DNA from: Streptomyces sp. NBC_01275
Lineage (GTDB): Bacteria > Actinomycetota > Actinomycetes > Streptomycetales > Streptomycetaceae
NCBI RefSeq assembly: GCF_026340655.1
Contig: NZ_JAPEOZ010000001.1
Location: 4,712,001-4,776,000 of the forward strand
DNA length: 64,000 nucleotides
Reading direction: 5' to 3'
In this document: positions 8,327 through 16,927 of the stretch, one piece after another
How the letters are laid out: every line of letters starts with the position of its first letter
Numbering within the stretch: position 1 is the stretch's first letter
The notes under the pieces: model-generated
Told to the model about the DNA's origin: nothing
The model's input: the letters and a program-made list of their open reading frames with translations, nothing else
Database searches by the model: none
Position numbers and translations under genes: made by a program

Positions 8327-9277
8327 CTACGAAGCCGTCGTCGACGACGTGGCCGACTCCGAGGTCGTGGCCGACGGGGCGTCGCTCGGCGGGGCGCCCG
8401 TCGGGGCGTCTCCGGGCGGGGTGCCGCCACCGCCGCTGCCCGCGCCCGTGCTCTCGGCGTCGGGGTCGACGCCCAGGGTGAGGAAGCCCTTGTAGCCCTT
8501 GGACGGGTCGGCCTTGTGGACGGCCTTGAGGGTCAGCAGGCCGCTGGACGCGCCGCCGCCGTCGTAGACCATGTCGTCGGCGAGCTTGGTGTAGCTGCCG
8601 GAGTGCTTCGAGTACGGCTCCAGCGTGAAGATCTCCGCGGCGATGTCGTCGTCGAAGAAGAACTGGCCGGTGTAGTTGACCTTGCCGCCCTCGTAGGTGC
8701 CGTCCGCCTTCTCGCCGCCGGTGTGCACCCGGACGTGGATGTGGCAGGTGCGCGGGGTGTACCAGCCGGGGAAGATCGTCTCGAACTTGACGACCCCGTT
8801 GGCGTTGGCGATCTGGTAGCCGCGCAGATAGGTGTTGTCGTCGGCCGTCGAGCCGTCCTCGCTCTCCGCCGGGGCGGAACCGCCGGGGTTGGCGGTGGTG
8901 TAGCCGGAGTAGTAGCCCCAGGCGTCGCAGTGCCAGATCTCGACGGCGGCGCCGGAGACCGGGGTGCAGCCGTCGGTGGCGTCGACGACGGTGAGGCGCA
9001 GGGTCAGCGGGACGCCGCTCTTGCCCTCGGTGATGTCCTTGCGCACCAAGGCGCCATCGAGGTAGTACGGCCCCTCCGTGACGCTCGTCATCAGCGTCAT
9101 GCAGCTGCTGCTCGTGGAGGTCGCCGAGGCGGACGCGGCCGTCGTCTCGGCCTCCGCGGTCGTGTCGGCGAACGCCGACTGGTAGCCCGCGACGGCGAGC
9201 CCGCCGGCCGCGACCGTGCCGCCGGTCACCGCGAGAGCGCGGCGCCGCGTGAGGTTGTCTTTGTGGTTTCCCGTCAT
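8327..9277 (-). CDS. Secreted intradiol ring-cleavage dioxygenase-like protein
   Basis: 316 residues. The N-terminus has a twin-arginine signal (NLTRRRALAVTGG then an Ala/Gly-rich helix ending AFAD). The catalytic core resembles protocatechuate 3,4-dioxygenase beta chains: TEGPYYLDG, VEIWHCDAWGYYSGY, and PGWYTPRTCHIHVRVH, which supplies the Tyr, His and His ligands of the ferric iron. Extracellular members occur widely in streptomycetes and may attack lignin- or soil-derived catechols. The last 50 residues are a Gly/Pro/Ser/Thr-rich tail. ATG 9277 is chosen; the ATG at 9283 (MFMTGN) is equally possible and neither has a clear ribosome-binding site. It probably heads an operon with the CitG-like gene. 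Confidence 0.88.
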   Translation of the reverse strand: MTGNHKDNLTRRRALAVTGGTVAAGGLAVAGYQSAFADTTAEAETTAASASATSTSSSCMTLMTSVTEGPYYLDGALVRKDITEGKSGVPLTLRLTVVDATDGCTPVSGAAVEIWHCDAWGYYSGYTTANPGGSAPAESEDGSTADDNTYLRGYQIANANGVVKFETIFPGWYTPRTCHIHVRVHTGGEKADGTYEGGKVNYTGQFFFDDDIAAEIFTLEPYSKHSGSYTKLADDMVYDGGGASSGLLTLKAVHKADPSKGYKGFLTLGVDPDAESTGAGSGGGGTPPGDAPTGAPPSDAPSATTSESATSSTTAS

Positions 9278-9407
9278 GAACATGAACGTAGGAACGTCAC
9301 CCGTCAGTAACATGGGGTAACGCTGAGAGCCGCCTGTGAGTGCTGTGGAAGCTGAAGTTCCGCCCGCCGATCGGCGCCGGCCGACGCCGACCGGTGCCGA
9401 CATGCGG

Positions 9408-9866
9408 TCATACGGCCATCAGCGGCGCGTCCTTCCGCCACTTGAGGATCTTGTCGAAGCTCACCACCGCGCCACCGAGCCCCGGCTTGTTGCCGATGTG
9501 GACGTGGTCGGCGAGTTCCCGGATGAGACAGAGGCCGCGCCCGTTCTCGGCGTCGGCGCTCGCCTGGACCGGTGCGGGCGCGGGCCGCTCGCCGGTGAAC
9601 CCGGGCCCGGAGTCGGCGACCTCGATCCGGCACTTCTCGCCGTCGAGGTAGGCGGTGACGCGGTAGGCCTCCGAACAGCCGCCGCTGTGCCCGGTGTTCC
9701 CGCCGTGCTCCACGGCGTTGGCGCAGGCCTCGCTCAGGGCGACGGAGAGGTCGTAACTGACGTCGGGATCGACGCCGGCCGTCTCCATGGTGCCGAGCAG
9801 AAGGCGGCGGGCGAGGGGAACGCTCGCGGCTTCGCGCCTCAGATGGAGTGACCACCAGATGCTCAT
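9408..9866 (-). CDS. RsbW-like ATP-binding protein (HATPase_c, anti-sigma kinase type)
   Basis: 152 residues made almost wholly of a single GHKL ATPase domain: the N box ALSEACANAVEHGG near residue 50, the G1 box VADSGPGF, and the G2-like GRGLCLIRELADHV. There is no receiver or histidine-phosphotransfer part. Streptomycetes carry dozens of such stand-alone serine kinases, some of which hold sigma factors of the SigB/SigF type. No sigma or antagonist gene is adjacent, so its target is unknown. ATG 9866 is preceded by GGGAGG eight bases upstream on the minus strand, which decides the start over a longer reading to 9956. Confidence 0.85.
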   Translation of the reverse strand: MSIWWSLHLRREAASVPLARRLLLGTMETAGVDPDVSYDLSVALSEACANAVEHGGNTGHSGGCSEAYRVTAYLDGEKCRIEVADSGPGFTGERPAPAPVQASADAENGRGLCLIRELADHVHIGNKPGLGGAVVSFDKILKWRKDAPLMAV

Positions 9867-10119
9867 GCTCCAGCCTCCCGGCCGCGGCTCGACATACCGA
9901 TACGTATTGCCGCCCCGGCCCGTATGTAAGCGCGAATTCCGCGTGATGCCGCCCATATGGGGGATGCGCGGACGGCCAGAAACGGTGTATGCGGTGCTCA
10001 GGGGACCCAGCCGTAGCAGTTCCTTTTAAAAGTGATCAGAAGCTGATCTTCCGGATCGTAGGGAATCTTGTGGACCTGCCGTATGGCGGCCGTAAGGCCA
10101 GTGCGATGATGAGCCCGCC
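9867..10119. other. Divergent spacer with a GATCAG/CTGATC inverted repeat
   Basis: This spacer lies between the divergent RsbW-like gene and the copper-cluster membrane protein. It is locally AT-rich (10018-10036). It contains GATCAG (10034-10039) AAG CTGATC (10043-10048), a perfect 6-bp inverted repeat with a 3-base spacer that could be an operator for the plus-strand cluster. No gene is seen. Confidence 0.35.
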
Positions 10120-11046
10120 ATGACTGCCCCCCACCGGCGCACAGCGCGCGCCGCGCACACCACGCACGCAGCGCGCTCCGGACGCGATCTACGGCTGCTG
10201 CGGGCCGCGGTGTTCGCCGCGGTCTGCGTCGTGCTGGCCGCGGCCGGGCACACCATGGCCTCCTGCGCCACGGTTCCGCTGTGGACGCTGGGCGCGGGAT
10301 TCCTGGGCGCCCTCGCGATCGTCGTACCGCTCGCCGGGCGCGCGCGCTCGCTGCCGGCCATCGCGGCGCTGCTCGCCGTCGGACAGACCGTGCTGCACAC
10401 GCTGTTCGGGCTCGGGCAGCACACCGCCACGGTGACCGCGGCGACGGGAGCGGCGACCCCGACCCCGACCGCGGCCCTCTCCGACGCGACGCTGATCGAG
10501 CGGGCGGCCAGCCTGGTGTGCGGGAGCGCGGCGGCGGTGATCAGCCCCGCCCAGGCCCAGAAGCTCCTGGTGGACGCGCGGCTCTACAACACCGGCGGCA
10601 CAAGCGGCACAAGCGGCACAGACAGCATGAACGCGATGAACGGGATGAGCGGCATGGGTTCCATGCACCATCCCGCGGACGCCCTGACCACGGCCGACTC
10701 GTCGATGTCGCTGCTGCCGTCGCTGCCCATGCTGCTCGGTCACGTGCTCGCGGCCGTCGCCGCCGGATGGCTGCTGCGGCGCGGCGACACGGCCCTGCTG
10801 CGGCTGCTCCAACTGTCGGCGCACAGCGCGCACGACCTCGCCGAGGGGGCGCTCGTACGATCCCTGCGCGCGGCGCTCGCGCTGGTGCGCGCCCTGCTCT
10901 CGGGGCTGCCTGCCGCGCCCGAGAACGGTCCGCGCGCCCCGCTCACCGCCCTGCACGCGCCGGCCGAGCCCCGAACCGCCGCACTCCAGCACACGGTGAT
11001 CAGACGCGGCCCGCCGGCCGCCGAGGCTCTCGTCCTCGCTGCCTGA
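10120..11046 (+). CDS. Integral membrane protein heading the copper cluster
   Basis: 308 residues with about four to five hydrophobic helices: residues 28-48, 52-72, 78-96 and about 205-225. Between helices three and four lies an extracytoplasmic-looking stretch rich in Met and His (MNAMNGMSGMGSMHH, residues about 170-184), a composition typical of copper-binding segments. I do not know a functional name for the family. The gene precedes ycnI, sco, a PCu(A)C chaperone, copCD and the DyP peroxidase on the same strand, so a role in copper handling is a fair inference. ATG 10120 is used; no strong ribosome-binding site is seen. Confidence 0.7.
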   Translation: MTAPHRRTARAAHTTHAARSGRDLRLLRAAVFAAVCVVLAAAGHTMASCATVPLWTLGAGFLGALAIVVPLAGRARSLPAIAALLAVGQTVLHTLFGLGQHTATVTAATGAATPTPTAALSDATLIERAASLVCGSAAAVISPAQAQKLLVDARLYNTGGTSGTSGTDSMNAMNGMSGMGSMHHPADALTTADSSMSLLPSLPMLLGHVLAAVAAGWLLRRGDTALLRLLQLSAHSAHDLAEGALVRSLRAALALVRALLSGLPAAPENGPRAPLTALHAPAEPRTAALQHTVIRRGPPAAEALVLAA

Positions 11047-11177
11047 CACGACACGACCAGCACTCCACCACACGGGGGGGGCGGGCCGCGGTCGTGCGGC
11101 ACGCGCGCGTGCGCACCTTCCCGCGCTCGCCGCTCACCCTCACCGTCGAACCACACTCAGAGTGGAGTGCCGCTTTC

Positions 11178-11984
11178 ATGAAGGCTTCTCGGATCACCTC
11201 CCGCAACGCCTCCCCCCGCAACGCCTCTCGTGCCGCCTCCCGCGTCGCCGCCGCCGCTGGCGTCGCCGGCGCCGCCGTGCTCGTCCTGTCCTCCCCCGCC
11301 TACGCGCACGTCTCCGTGCAGCCGGACGGCACGGCCGCCAAGGGCGGCTACGCCCTGGTGAACTTCCGCGTCCCCAACGAGCGCGACGACGCCTCGACCA
11401 CCAAGCTCGAGGTCACCTTCCCGACCGACCACCCGCTGTCCTCGGTCATGCCGGAGAAGCTCGACGGCTGGAAGATCACCGTCACCAAGAGCAAGCTCGC
11501 CAAGCCGCTCGAGGTGCACGGGCAGCAGATCAACGAGGCCGTCTCCAAGGTGACCTGGACCGCCGAGGACAAGGGCGTCGAGCCCGGCTACCTCCAGCGG
11601 TTCCCGGTGTCCATGGGCGCACTGCCCGACGACGCCGACGAACTCGTCTTCAAGGCGGTCCAGACGTACTCCGACAAGGAGGTCGTGCGCTGGATCGAGG
11701 TCCAGGAGGACGGCGCGGAGGAGCCGGAGAACCCGGCGCCCGTGCTGGCCCTGGCGGACGCCTCCGAGGACGAGCACTCCCACGGCACGACGACCGCCGA
11801 GGACGCCTCCGACGAGTCGGACGACGCGAAGGCGGCCGCCTCGACGACCGAGGCCGCGTCCGACTCCTCCGGCGGCAGCGACACCACCGCCCGCGTCCTC
11901 GGCGTGGTCGGCATCGTCGTCGGCGCCGCCGGCGTGGCGTACGGCGTGCTCGCCGGCCGCCGCCGGACGACGCCCGAGTCGTGA
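11178..11984 (+). CDS. ycnI: YcnI-family (DUF1775) copper-binding membrane-anchored protein
   Basis: 268 residues. A signal peptide ends SPAYA, so the mature protein starts with His (HVSVQPDG). In characterised YcnI proteins this N-terminal His, a Glu and a Trp form a mono-histidine-brace copper site; here a Trp follows in EKLDGWKIT. The DUF1775 domain spans about 37-170. A Ser/Asp/Glu-rich linker leads to a C-terminal helix (about 238-258) followed by RRR, a sortase-independent anchor. ATG 11178 is the only start that keeps the signal peptide intact. It lies 131 bases after the membrane protein gene and 145 before sco. Confidence 0.88.
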   Translation: MKASRITSRNASPRNASRAASRVAAAAGVAGAAVLVLSSPAYAHVSVQPDGTAAKGGYALVNFRVPNERDDASTTKLEVTFPTDHPLSSVMPEKLDGWKITVTKSKLAKPLEVHGQQINEAVSKVTWTAEDKGVEPGYLQRFPVSMGALPDDADELVFKAVQTYSDKEVVRWIEVQEDGAEEPENPAPVLALADASEDEHSHGTTTAEDASDESDDAKAAASTTEAASDSSGGSDTTARVLGVVGIVVGAAGVAYGVLAGRRRTTPES

Positions 11985-12129
11985 CGACCACCGACGTGTG
12001 ACGCCTGACAACCCGCGACGCGCACTGGGGCTCGTACGGCCCCTGCCGGTCCGTACGACCGCTGCTGGCCCTGCCTGGTCCATACGACCCCGGTGCGCGC
12101 CGGAGTTCATACATCTGGGACATTTTTCT

Positions 12130-12780
12130 ATGCGCAAGAAGACGTTCGCCGTGGCCGCGCTGCTCGCCGCCGCCACCCTCACCCTCTCCGCCTGCGGCAG
12201 CGGGGACAGCGGCGGCAGCCCCGTCGCCGCCGTGTCCGAGGACACCTCGCAGCGGGCCGTGACCGTGCTCGACCAGCCCTTCACCAAGCCCGACCTGGTC
12301 CTGACCGACACCCAGGGCAAGAGTTACGACCTCCGCAAGGAGACCGCGGAGCACCCGACGCTGATCTACTTCGGCTACACCAACTGCCCGGACGTCTGTC
12401 CGCTGACGATGAGCAACATCGCCGTCGCCAAGAAGCAGCTGTCCAAGGCCGACCAGGACGACCTGCGCGTCGTGTTCGTCACCACCGACCCGGACCGCGA
12501 CACCCCGGCCGCGCTCGGCAAGTGGCTCAAGGGAATCGACTCCCAGGTAGTAGGCCTGACCGGCGACTTCGCCACCATCCAGGCCGCCGCGCGCACCGTC
12601 GGCATCTCCGTCGAGGCGCCGCACAAGGACAAGAACGGCAAGATCGTCTCGACCCACGGCACCCAGGTCATCGCCTTCTCCCCGAAGACGGACGGCGGCT
12701 ACCTCCTCTACAACGAGGACGCCACGGTCGACGACTACACCAAGGACCTCCCCAAGATCGTCAAGGGACAGAACCCGTGA
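12130..12780 (+). CDS. sco: Sco/SenC-family copper chaperone lipoprotein
   Basis: 216 residues. A lipoprotein signal ends LSAC at residue 22. The thioredoxin-fold Sco domain carries the copper ligands CPDVC (near residue 95) and a distal His in STHGTQV (near residue 180). Sco proteins deliver copper to the CuA centre of cytochrome c oxidase. In S. lividans the homologue, from memory, also loads the radical copper oxidase GlxA needed for development. The stop overlaps the GTG of the next gene by four bases (GTGA at 12777), so the two are translationally coupled. The ATG at 12130 has no obvious ribosome-binding site. Confidence 0.93.
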   Translation: MRKKTFAVAALLAAATLTLSACGSGDSGGSPVAAVSEDTSQRAVTVLDQPFTKPDLVLTDTQGKSYDLRKETAEHPTLIYFGYTNCPDVCPLTMSNIAVAKKQLSKADQDDLRVVFVTTDPDRDTPAALGKWLKGIDSQVVGLTGDFATIQAAARTVGISVEAPHKDKNGKIVSTHGTQVIAFSPKTDGGYLLYNEDATVDDYTKDLPKIVKGQNP

Positions 12781-13238
12781 GGCATCGCCTCCCGGCGGCG
12801 GCCCTGGCGATGACCGCCGCGCTGCTCCTCACGGGCTGCGGCTCCGATTCCGGCTCGGGCTCCGCCGCCGAGCTGTCCGTGAAGGGCGCCTACATCCCGC
12901 AGCCGGTCTCCGACACCATGGCCGCGGGCTTCCTGACCGTCGTCAACGGCGGCGGTACGAAGGACAGGCTGACGTCCGTCACCTCGGCGGCCGCGCGCAG
13001 CGTCACCCTCCACGAGACCGTCGGATCCTCGATGGAGGAGGTCGCCTCCCTGACTGTGCCTGCACACGGTCAACTCGTGTTCAAGAGCGGCGGCAATCAT
13101 CTGATGTTCGAGATGCTGAAGCGCAAGCCGGTGCAGGGCGAGACGGTGACCGTGGAACTGCACTTCGCCGCATCCGACCCCGTCGAGGTCGAGATACCGG
13201 TCGAGTCCGCCACGTACAACCCCAAGACCGGACACTGA
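12777..13238 (+). CDS. PCu(A)C-type extracellular copper chaperone lipoprotein (ECuC-like)
   Basis: 153 residues. A short signal ends LLTGC (lipobox). The PCu(A)C copper(I) motif is present: His and Met in HETVGSSM, and HLM in GGNHLMF, spaced as in the H-M-x(about 21)-H-x-M family pattern. These proteins feed Cu(I) to Sco or directly to oxidases. GTG 12777 overlaps the sco stop, and the end lies 13 bases before copCD. Together they form a tight copper-delivery unit. No alternative function looks likely. Confidence 0.92.
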   Translation: MRHRLPAAALAMTAALLLTGCGSDSGSGSAAELSVKGAYIPQPVSDTMAAGFLTVVNGGGTKDRLTSVTSAAARSVTLHETVGSSMEEVASLTVPAHGQLVFKSGGNHLMFEMLKRKPVQGETVTVELHFAASDPVEVEIPVESATYNPKTGH

Positions 13239-13251
13239 GGGAGGGACCACC

Positions 13252-15363
13252 TTGACGCGAACCACCGCCCCCCGCGTGCGGATCCTGCTGCTGCTGTTCC
13301 TGGCCGTCGCCGGCGTGCTCCTGGCCGGCGCCGGACCGGCCTCCGCGCACGCCGCGCTGACCGGCAGCGACCCCGCACAGGGGGTGGTGGTCGACAAGGC
13401 GCCCACCCAGGTGACGCTGACCTTCTCCGAGCAGGTCTCCACCAACGACGACTCGCTGCGCGTCCTCGACCCCAAGGGTGCCCGGGCCGACACCGGCAAG
13501 CCGTCCGCCCTCAGCGGCACGACCTACGCCGTGCAGCTGCACTCGGGACTGCCCGACGGCACGTACACGGTGACCTACCAGGTGGTGTCCGCCGACAGCC
13601 ATCCCGTCGCCGGCGCCTACACCTTCTCCATCGGCTCCCCCTCCAAGACCAGCGTCTCGGCGTCCGGTCCTGTGGCCGGCGGCGGAGTCGTCGGCGGGCT
13701 GTACGGCTTCGGGCGCTATCTGTCGTACGCCGGGTTCATCGTGATGGTCGGCGGGGCCGCCTTCGTGCTGGCCTGCTGGCAGCGCGGGACCGGGGTGCGG
13801 GCCCTGCAGCGGCTCGTCGTCTCCGGCTGGCTCACGATCACCGCGGCCACCCTGTTCCTGCTGCTCCTGCGCGGCTCCTACGTCAGCTCCGGAAAGCTCG
13901 GCGACGTCTTCGACCTGAACCTCCTCGGCGAGGTCCTGCAGACCAAGACGGGCGCGGCGCTGGTGTCCCGGCTGCTGCTGCTCGCCGCGGCCGCGCTGTT
14001 CATCGCCGTGCTCTTCGGGGCGTACGACAAGCGCGAGGACCGGGACGACGCGGAGAAGCGGGACCTGACCTTCGGGCTCGCCGTCGGCGGGACCGTCGTC
14101 GCGGCCGGGCTCGCGGCGAGCTGGGCGATGGCCGAGCACGCCTCGACCGGGCTGCAGCCGGGCATCGCGATGCCGGTCGACGTGCTGCACCTGCTGGCGG
14201 TCGCCGCCTGGCTGGGCGGACTCGTCGCGCTCCTCGTCGCGCTGTACCGGGCGCCCGCCGAAAAGCCCGTCGAGGCCGCCGCCGTCCGCCGCTTCTCCCA
14301 GGTCGCCTTCGGCAGCGTCCTCACCCTGGTCGCCACCGGCATCTACCAGTCCTGGCGCCAGCTCGGCTCCTGGTCCGCCTTCACCGACACCGGGTACGGC
14401 CAACTGCTGCTCGTCAAGATCGGCCTGGTCGCCCTGCTCGTCGGCATCGCCTGGATCTCACGGCGCTGGACGGGCCGCCTGGGGGCCGACACGGCCGAGG
14501 TGACGTCCCTGGGCGAGGCGGGCGAGGCGGGCGAGGCGGGCGAGGGCACCGAAGCGACCACAGACTCCGCGGTCCACGCGGACTCCGAAGTCGACACGGG
14601 GTCCGAGGTCCACGCGGACTCCGAGGTCCACGCGGACTCCGAGGTCAAGACAGGCGTCGGCGCGCAGACGGGAGCGGCGAAGGGGGCCTCTGGCGAAGCG
14701 TCGTCGGCCGGTTCCGGCACTCCCGCTGCCTCCGCAAGCACCTCTGAAAGCGACTCCGCCCCCGGCAACCCCCAGCGGGCAGCGCAACTCGCCCGGCAGC
14801 GGACCGCTGTCGACGCCACGCGGCAGAAGCGGCTGCGCAACGCCGACCCGAACCGCTTCGGGCTGCGCCGTTCGGTGCTCGCCGAGGCAGGCGTCGCCGT
14901 CGTGCTGCTCGCCGTCACCACCGCACTGACGTCGACCGAACCCGGCCGTACGGAGCAGGAGGCCGCCAAGGCCACCTCCTCGGCCTCGTCGGCGGCCGCG
15001 TCCTCCTCGGACAGCGCCTCCGGGGCCCTGACGCTGGACATGTCCTTCGACACCGGCGGCACCGACGGCAAGGGCGTCGTCAGCGTCGACCTCGACCCCG
15101 CGCGGACCGGCGCCAACGAGATGCACGTCTACGTCACCCGGCCCAACGGCCGCGCCTTCGACGTCCCCGAAGTGAAGGTCGCCTTCACCCTCGAGGCCAA
15201 GGACATCGGGCCGCTGCCCGTCGTACCCGACCACATCACCACCGGCCACTGGTCGGCGAACGGAGTGCAGATCCCCATGGCCGGCGAATGGAAGATCGCC
15301 GTGACCGTGCGGACCTCCGACATCGACCAGGTCACCGTCTCCAAGAACGCGCAGATCGGCTGA
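13252..15363 (+). CDS. copCD: CopC-CopD fusion with C-terminal YtkA/FixH-like domain
   Basis: 703 residues. A signal peptide ends ASAHA, and the mature N-terminal His begins the CopC domain (HAALTGSDPAQ; distal copper ligands in DSHPVAGAY). A CopD-type membrane domain of about eight helices covers residues about 150-405. A low-complexity linker (about 420-520), a single helix (about 542-560) and an extracytoplasmic beta domain resembling YtkA/FixH (about 585-700) follow. The protein probably imports or relays copper. TTG 13252 is the start: GGGAGGG lies seven bases before it. The downstream peroxidase gene begins nine bases after the stop. Confidence 0.9.
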   Translation: MTRTTAPRVRILLLLFLAVAGVLLAGAGPASAHAALTGSDPAQGVVVDKAPTQVTLTFSEQVSTNDDSLRVLDPKGARADTGKPSALSGTTYAVQLHSGLPDGTYTVTYQVVSADSHPVAGAYTFSIGSPSKTSVSASGPVAGGGVVGGLYGFGRYLSYAGFIVMVGGAAFVLACWQRGTGVRALQRLVVSGWLTITAATLFLLLLRGSYVSSGKLGDVFDLNLLGEVLQTKTGAALVSRLLLLAAAALFIAVLFGAYDKREDRDDAEKRDLTFGLAVGGTVVAAGLAASWAMAEHASTGLQPGIAMPVDVLHLLAVAAWLGGLVALLVALYRAPAEKPVEAAAVRRFSQVAFGSVLTLVATGIYQSWRQLGSWSAFTDTGYGQLLLVKIGLVALLVGIAWISRRWTGRLGADTAEVTSLGEAGEAGEAGEGTEATTDSAVHADSEVDTGSEVHADSEVHADSEVKTGVGAQTGAAKGASGEASSAGSGTPAASASTSESDSAPGNPQRAAQLARQRTAVDATRQKRLRNADPNRFGLRRSVLAEAGVAVVLLAVTTALTSTEPGRTEQEAAKATSSASSAAASSSDSASGALTLDMSFDTGGTDGKGVVSVDLDPARTGANEMHVYVTRPNGRAFDVPEVKVAFTLEAKDIGPLPVVPDHITTGHWSANGVQIPMAGEWKIAVTVRTSDIDQVTVSKNAQIG
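14508..14655 (+). repeat. Tandem repeats in the CopCD linker
   Basis: GGCGAGGCG is repeated about three times near 14513-14539 (encoding GEAGEAGEAGE). The 18-base unit TCCGAGGTCCACGCGGAC is then repeated with small changes at about 14584-14645 (encoding SEVHAD and variants). This is an in-frame expansion between the CopD membrane domain and the C-terminal domain, probably a flexible acidic spacer that can also weakly bind metal through its His and Asp. Confidence 0.7.
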
Positions 15364-15371
15364 ACCGCACC

Positions 15372-16703
15372 ATGCCCGACCAGTCCCCTCCGCAGGCCCG
15401 CACCCCCGAGGTCCCGCCTGAGGCAACGCCCCAGGTCACGACTGAGGCCAGGCCCGAGGCCGCCCCCGAGCAGAACCCCCCGCTCGAGAGCCTGTCCCGG
15501 CGCAAGCTGCTCGGCACCGCCGGCGCCACCGGGCTCGTCCTCGGGGCGGCCGGCGGAGCGGTGGGCTATGCGGCCGCGCCCTCGCAGGCGACGCCCCTGT
15601 CCTCGATCGGGGCCGAGCAGGTGATGTTCCACGTGAAACATCAGCCCGGCATCACCCAGGGCCTCCAGGCACGCGGTCACCTCGTCGCCTTCGACCTCGC
15701 GGCCGGCGCGGGCCGCAAGGAAGCCGCCGCGCTGCTGCGCCGCTGGTCGGAGACGGCACGGCGACTGATGGCGGGCGAGGCCGCGAAGGACGACGACACG
15801 GACGTGGCCCGGGACGCCGGTCCTTCCTCGCTGACGATCACGTTCGGCTTCGGCAACAGCTTCTTCGCCCGCACCGGCCTGGAGAAGCAGCGGCCGGTCG
15901 CGCTGGACCCGCTGCCGGACTTCTCCTCCGACCACCTCGACAAGGCCCGCAGCAACGGCGACCTCTGGGTGCAGATCGGCGCGAACGACGCCCTGGTCGC
16001 CTTCCACGCCCTGCGCGCGATCCAGAAGGACGCGGGCAGCGCGGCGAAGGTCCGCTGGCAGATGAACGGCTTCAACCGCACGCCGGGCGCCACCGCCCAC
16101 CCCATGACGGCCCGCAACCTCATGGGCCAGCTGGACGGCACCCGCAATCCCAAGCAGGCCGACTCCGACTTCGACCAGCGCATCTTCGTCCCGGCGGCCG
16201 GCACGAAGGACCCGGCGTGGATGGCGAACGGCTCCTACGCCGTCGTACGCCGTATCCGCATGCTTCTCGACGACTGGGAGAAGCTGTCGCTCAAGGCCCA
16301 GGAGCAGGTCGTCGGACGCCGCAAGGCGGACGGGGCGCCGCTGTCCGGGGGCACGGAGACGACCGCGATGGACCTGGAGAAGACGGACGCGAACGGCGAT
16401 CTGGTCGTCCCCCTCAACGCGCACGCCCGCATCACCCGCCCCGACCAGAACGGCGGCGCGGCGATGCTGCGGCGGCCCTTCTCCTACCACGACGGCATCG
16501 ACGCGGAGGGGGTGCCGGACGCGGGCCTGCTGTTCGTCTGCTGGCAGGCGGACCCGCTGCGCGGCTTCGTCACCGTGCAGCGCAAGCTGGACCGCGGCGA
16601 CGCCCTGTCGACGTATATCCGCCATGAGTCGAGCGGACTGTTCGCGGTGCCGGGCGGTGCGGCGGAGGGGGAGTACGTGGGGCAGCGCCTGCTGGAGGCA
16701 TGA
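15372..16703 (+). CDS. dtpA: Tat-exported dye-decolorizing haem peroxidase (DtpA-like)
   Basis: 443 residues. A Pro/Glu-rich leader precedes the Tat motif LSRRKLLGTAG, near residue 42. The DyP domain has the distal GxxDG motif (GQLDGTRNP, with the catalytic Asp) and the proximal haem His in NAHARITRP. In S. lividans the homologue belongs to the same copper cluster and is required, with Sco and the extracellular chaperone, for maturation of GlxA (from memory). ATG 15372 is nine bases after the copCD stop, so it is the distal gene of that operon. A parS-like sequence (15626-15639) lies inside the coding region and is read as the residues MFHVKH. Confidence 0.93.
   Translation: MPDQSPPQARTPEVPPEATPQVTTEARPEAAPEQNPPLESLSRRKLLGTAGATGLVLGAAGGAVGYAAAPSQATPLSSIGAEQVMFHVKHQPGITQGLQARGHLVAFDLAAGAGRKEAAALLRRWSETARRLMAGEAAKDDDTDVARDAGPSSLTITFGFGNSFFARTGLEKQRPVALDPLPDFSSDHLDKARSNGDLWVQIGANDALVAFHALRAIQKDAGSAAKVRWQMNGFNRTPGATAHPMTARNLMGQLDGTRNPKQADSDFDQRIFVPAAGTKDPAWMANGSYAVVRRIRMLLDDWEKLSLKAQEQVVGRRKADGAPLSGGTETTAMDLEKTDANGDLVVPLNAHARITRPDQNGGAAMLRRPFSYHDGIDAEGVPDAGLLFVCWQADPLRGFVTVQRKLDRGDALSTYIRHESSGLFAVPGGAAEGEYVGQRLLEA
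15626..15639. other. parS-like site (1 mismatch) inside dtpA
   Basis: GTTCCACGTGAAAC differs from the streptomycete parS motif GTTTCACGTGAAAC at position 4. The surrounding 22 bases (15622-15643) are palindromic apart from that base. Confidence 0.6.
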
Positions 16704-16718
16704 CGGGAGAACGTGACC

Positions 16719-16818
16719 GGGGGCGTGGGTGGGCGTGTGGTCGGGGGCGTGGGTGAGCCCGTGGTCGGGCGCGTGGTCGGGGGTGTGGCCGGGGGTGTGG
16801 CCGGGGGTGTGGCCGAAG
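16719..16818. repeat. Minisatellite of GTGGTCGGGGGC/GTGGCCGGGGGT units
   Basis: About eight imperfect 12-base units lie between dtpA and pheA; the last three are identical (GTGGCCGGGGGT). The rest of the spacer (16819-16927) has lower GC near 16830-16870 and probably holds the pheA promoter. No gene is seen here. Confidence 0.7.
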
Positions 16819-16927
16819 GCGGGGAGGCACGCGGATTTGGTTACGCGGATTCCGTCCGGTTCATTCCTGTGGGGGGCGGTCGTGAGATGCGGACGCCTGG
16901 GTTCGCAAGGGCCATTAGGGTGAGCTC

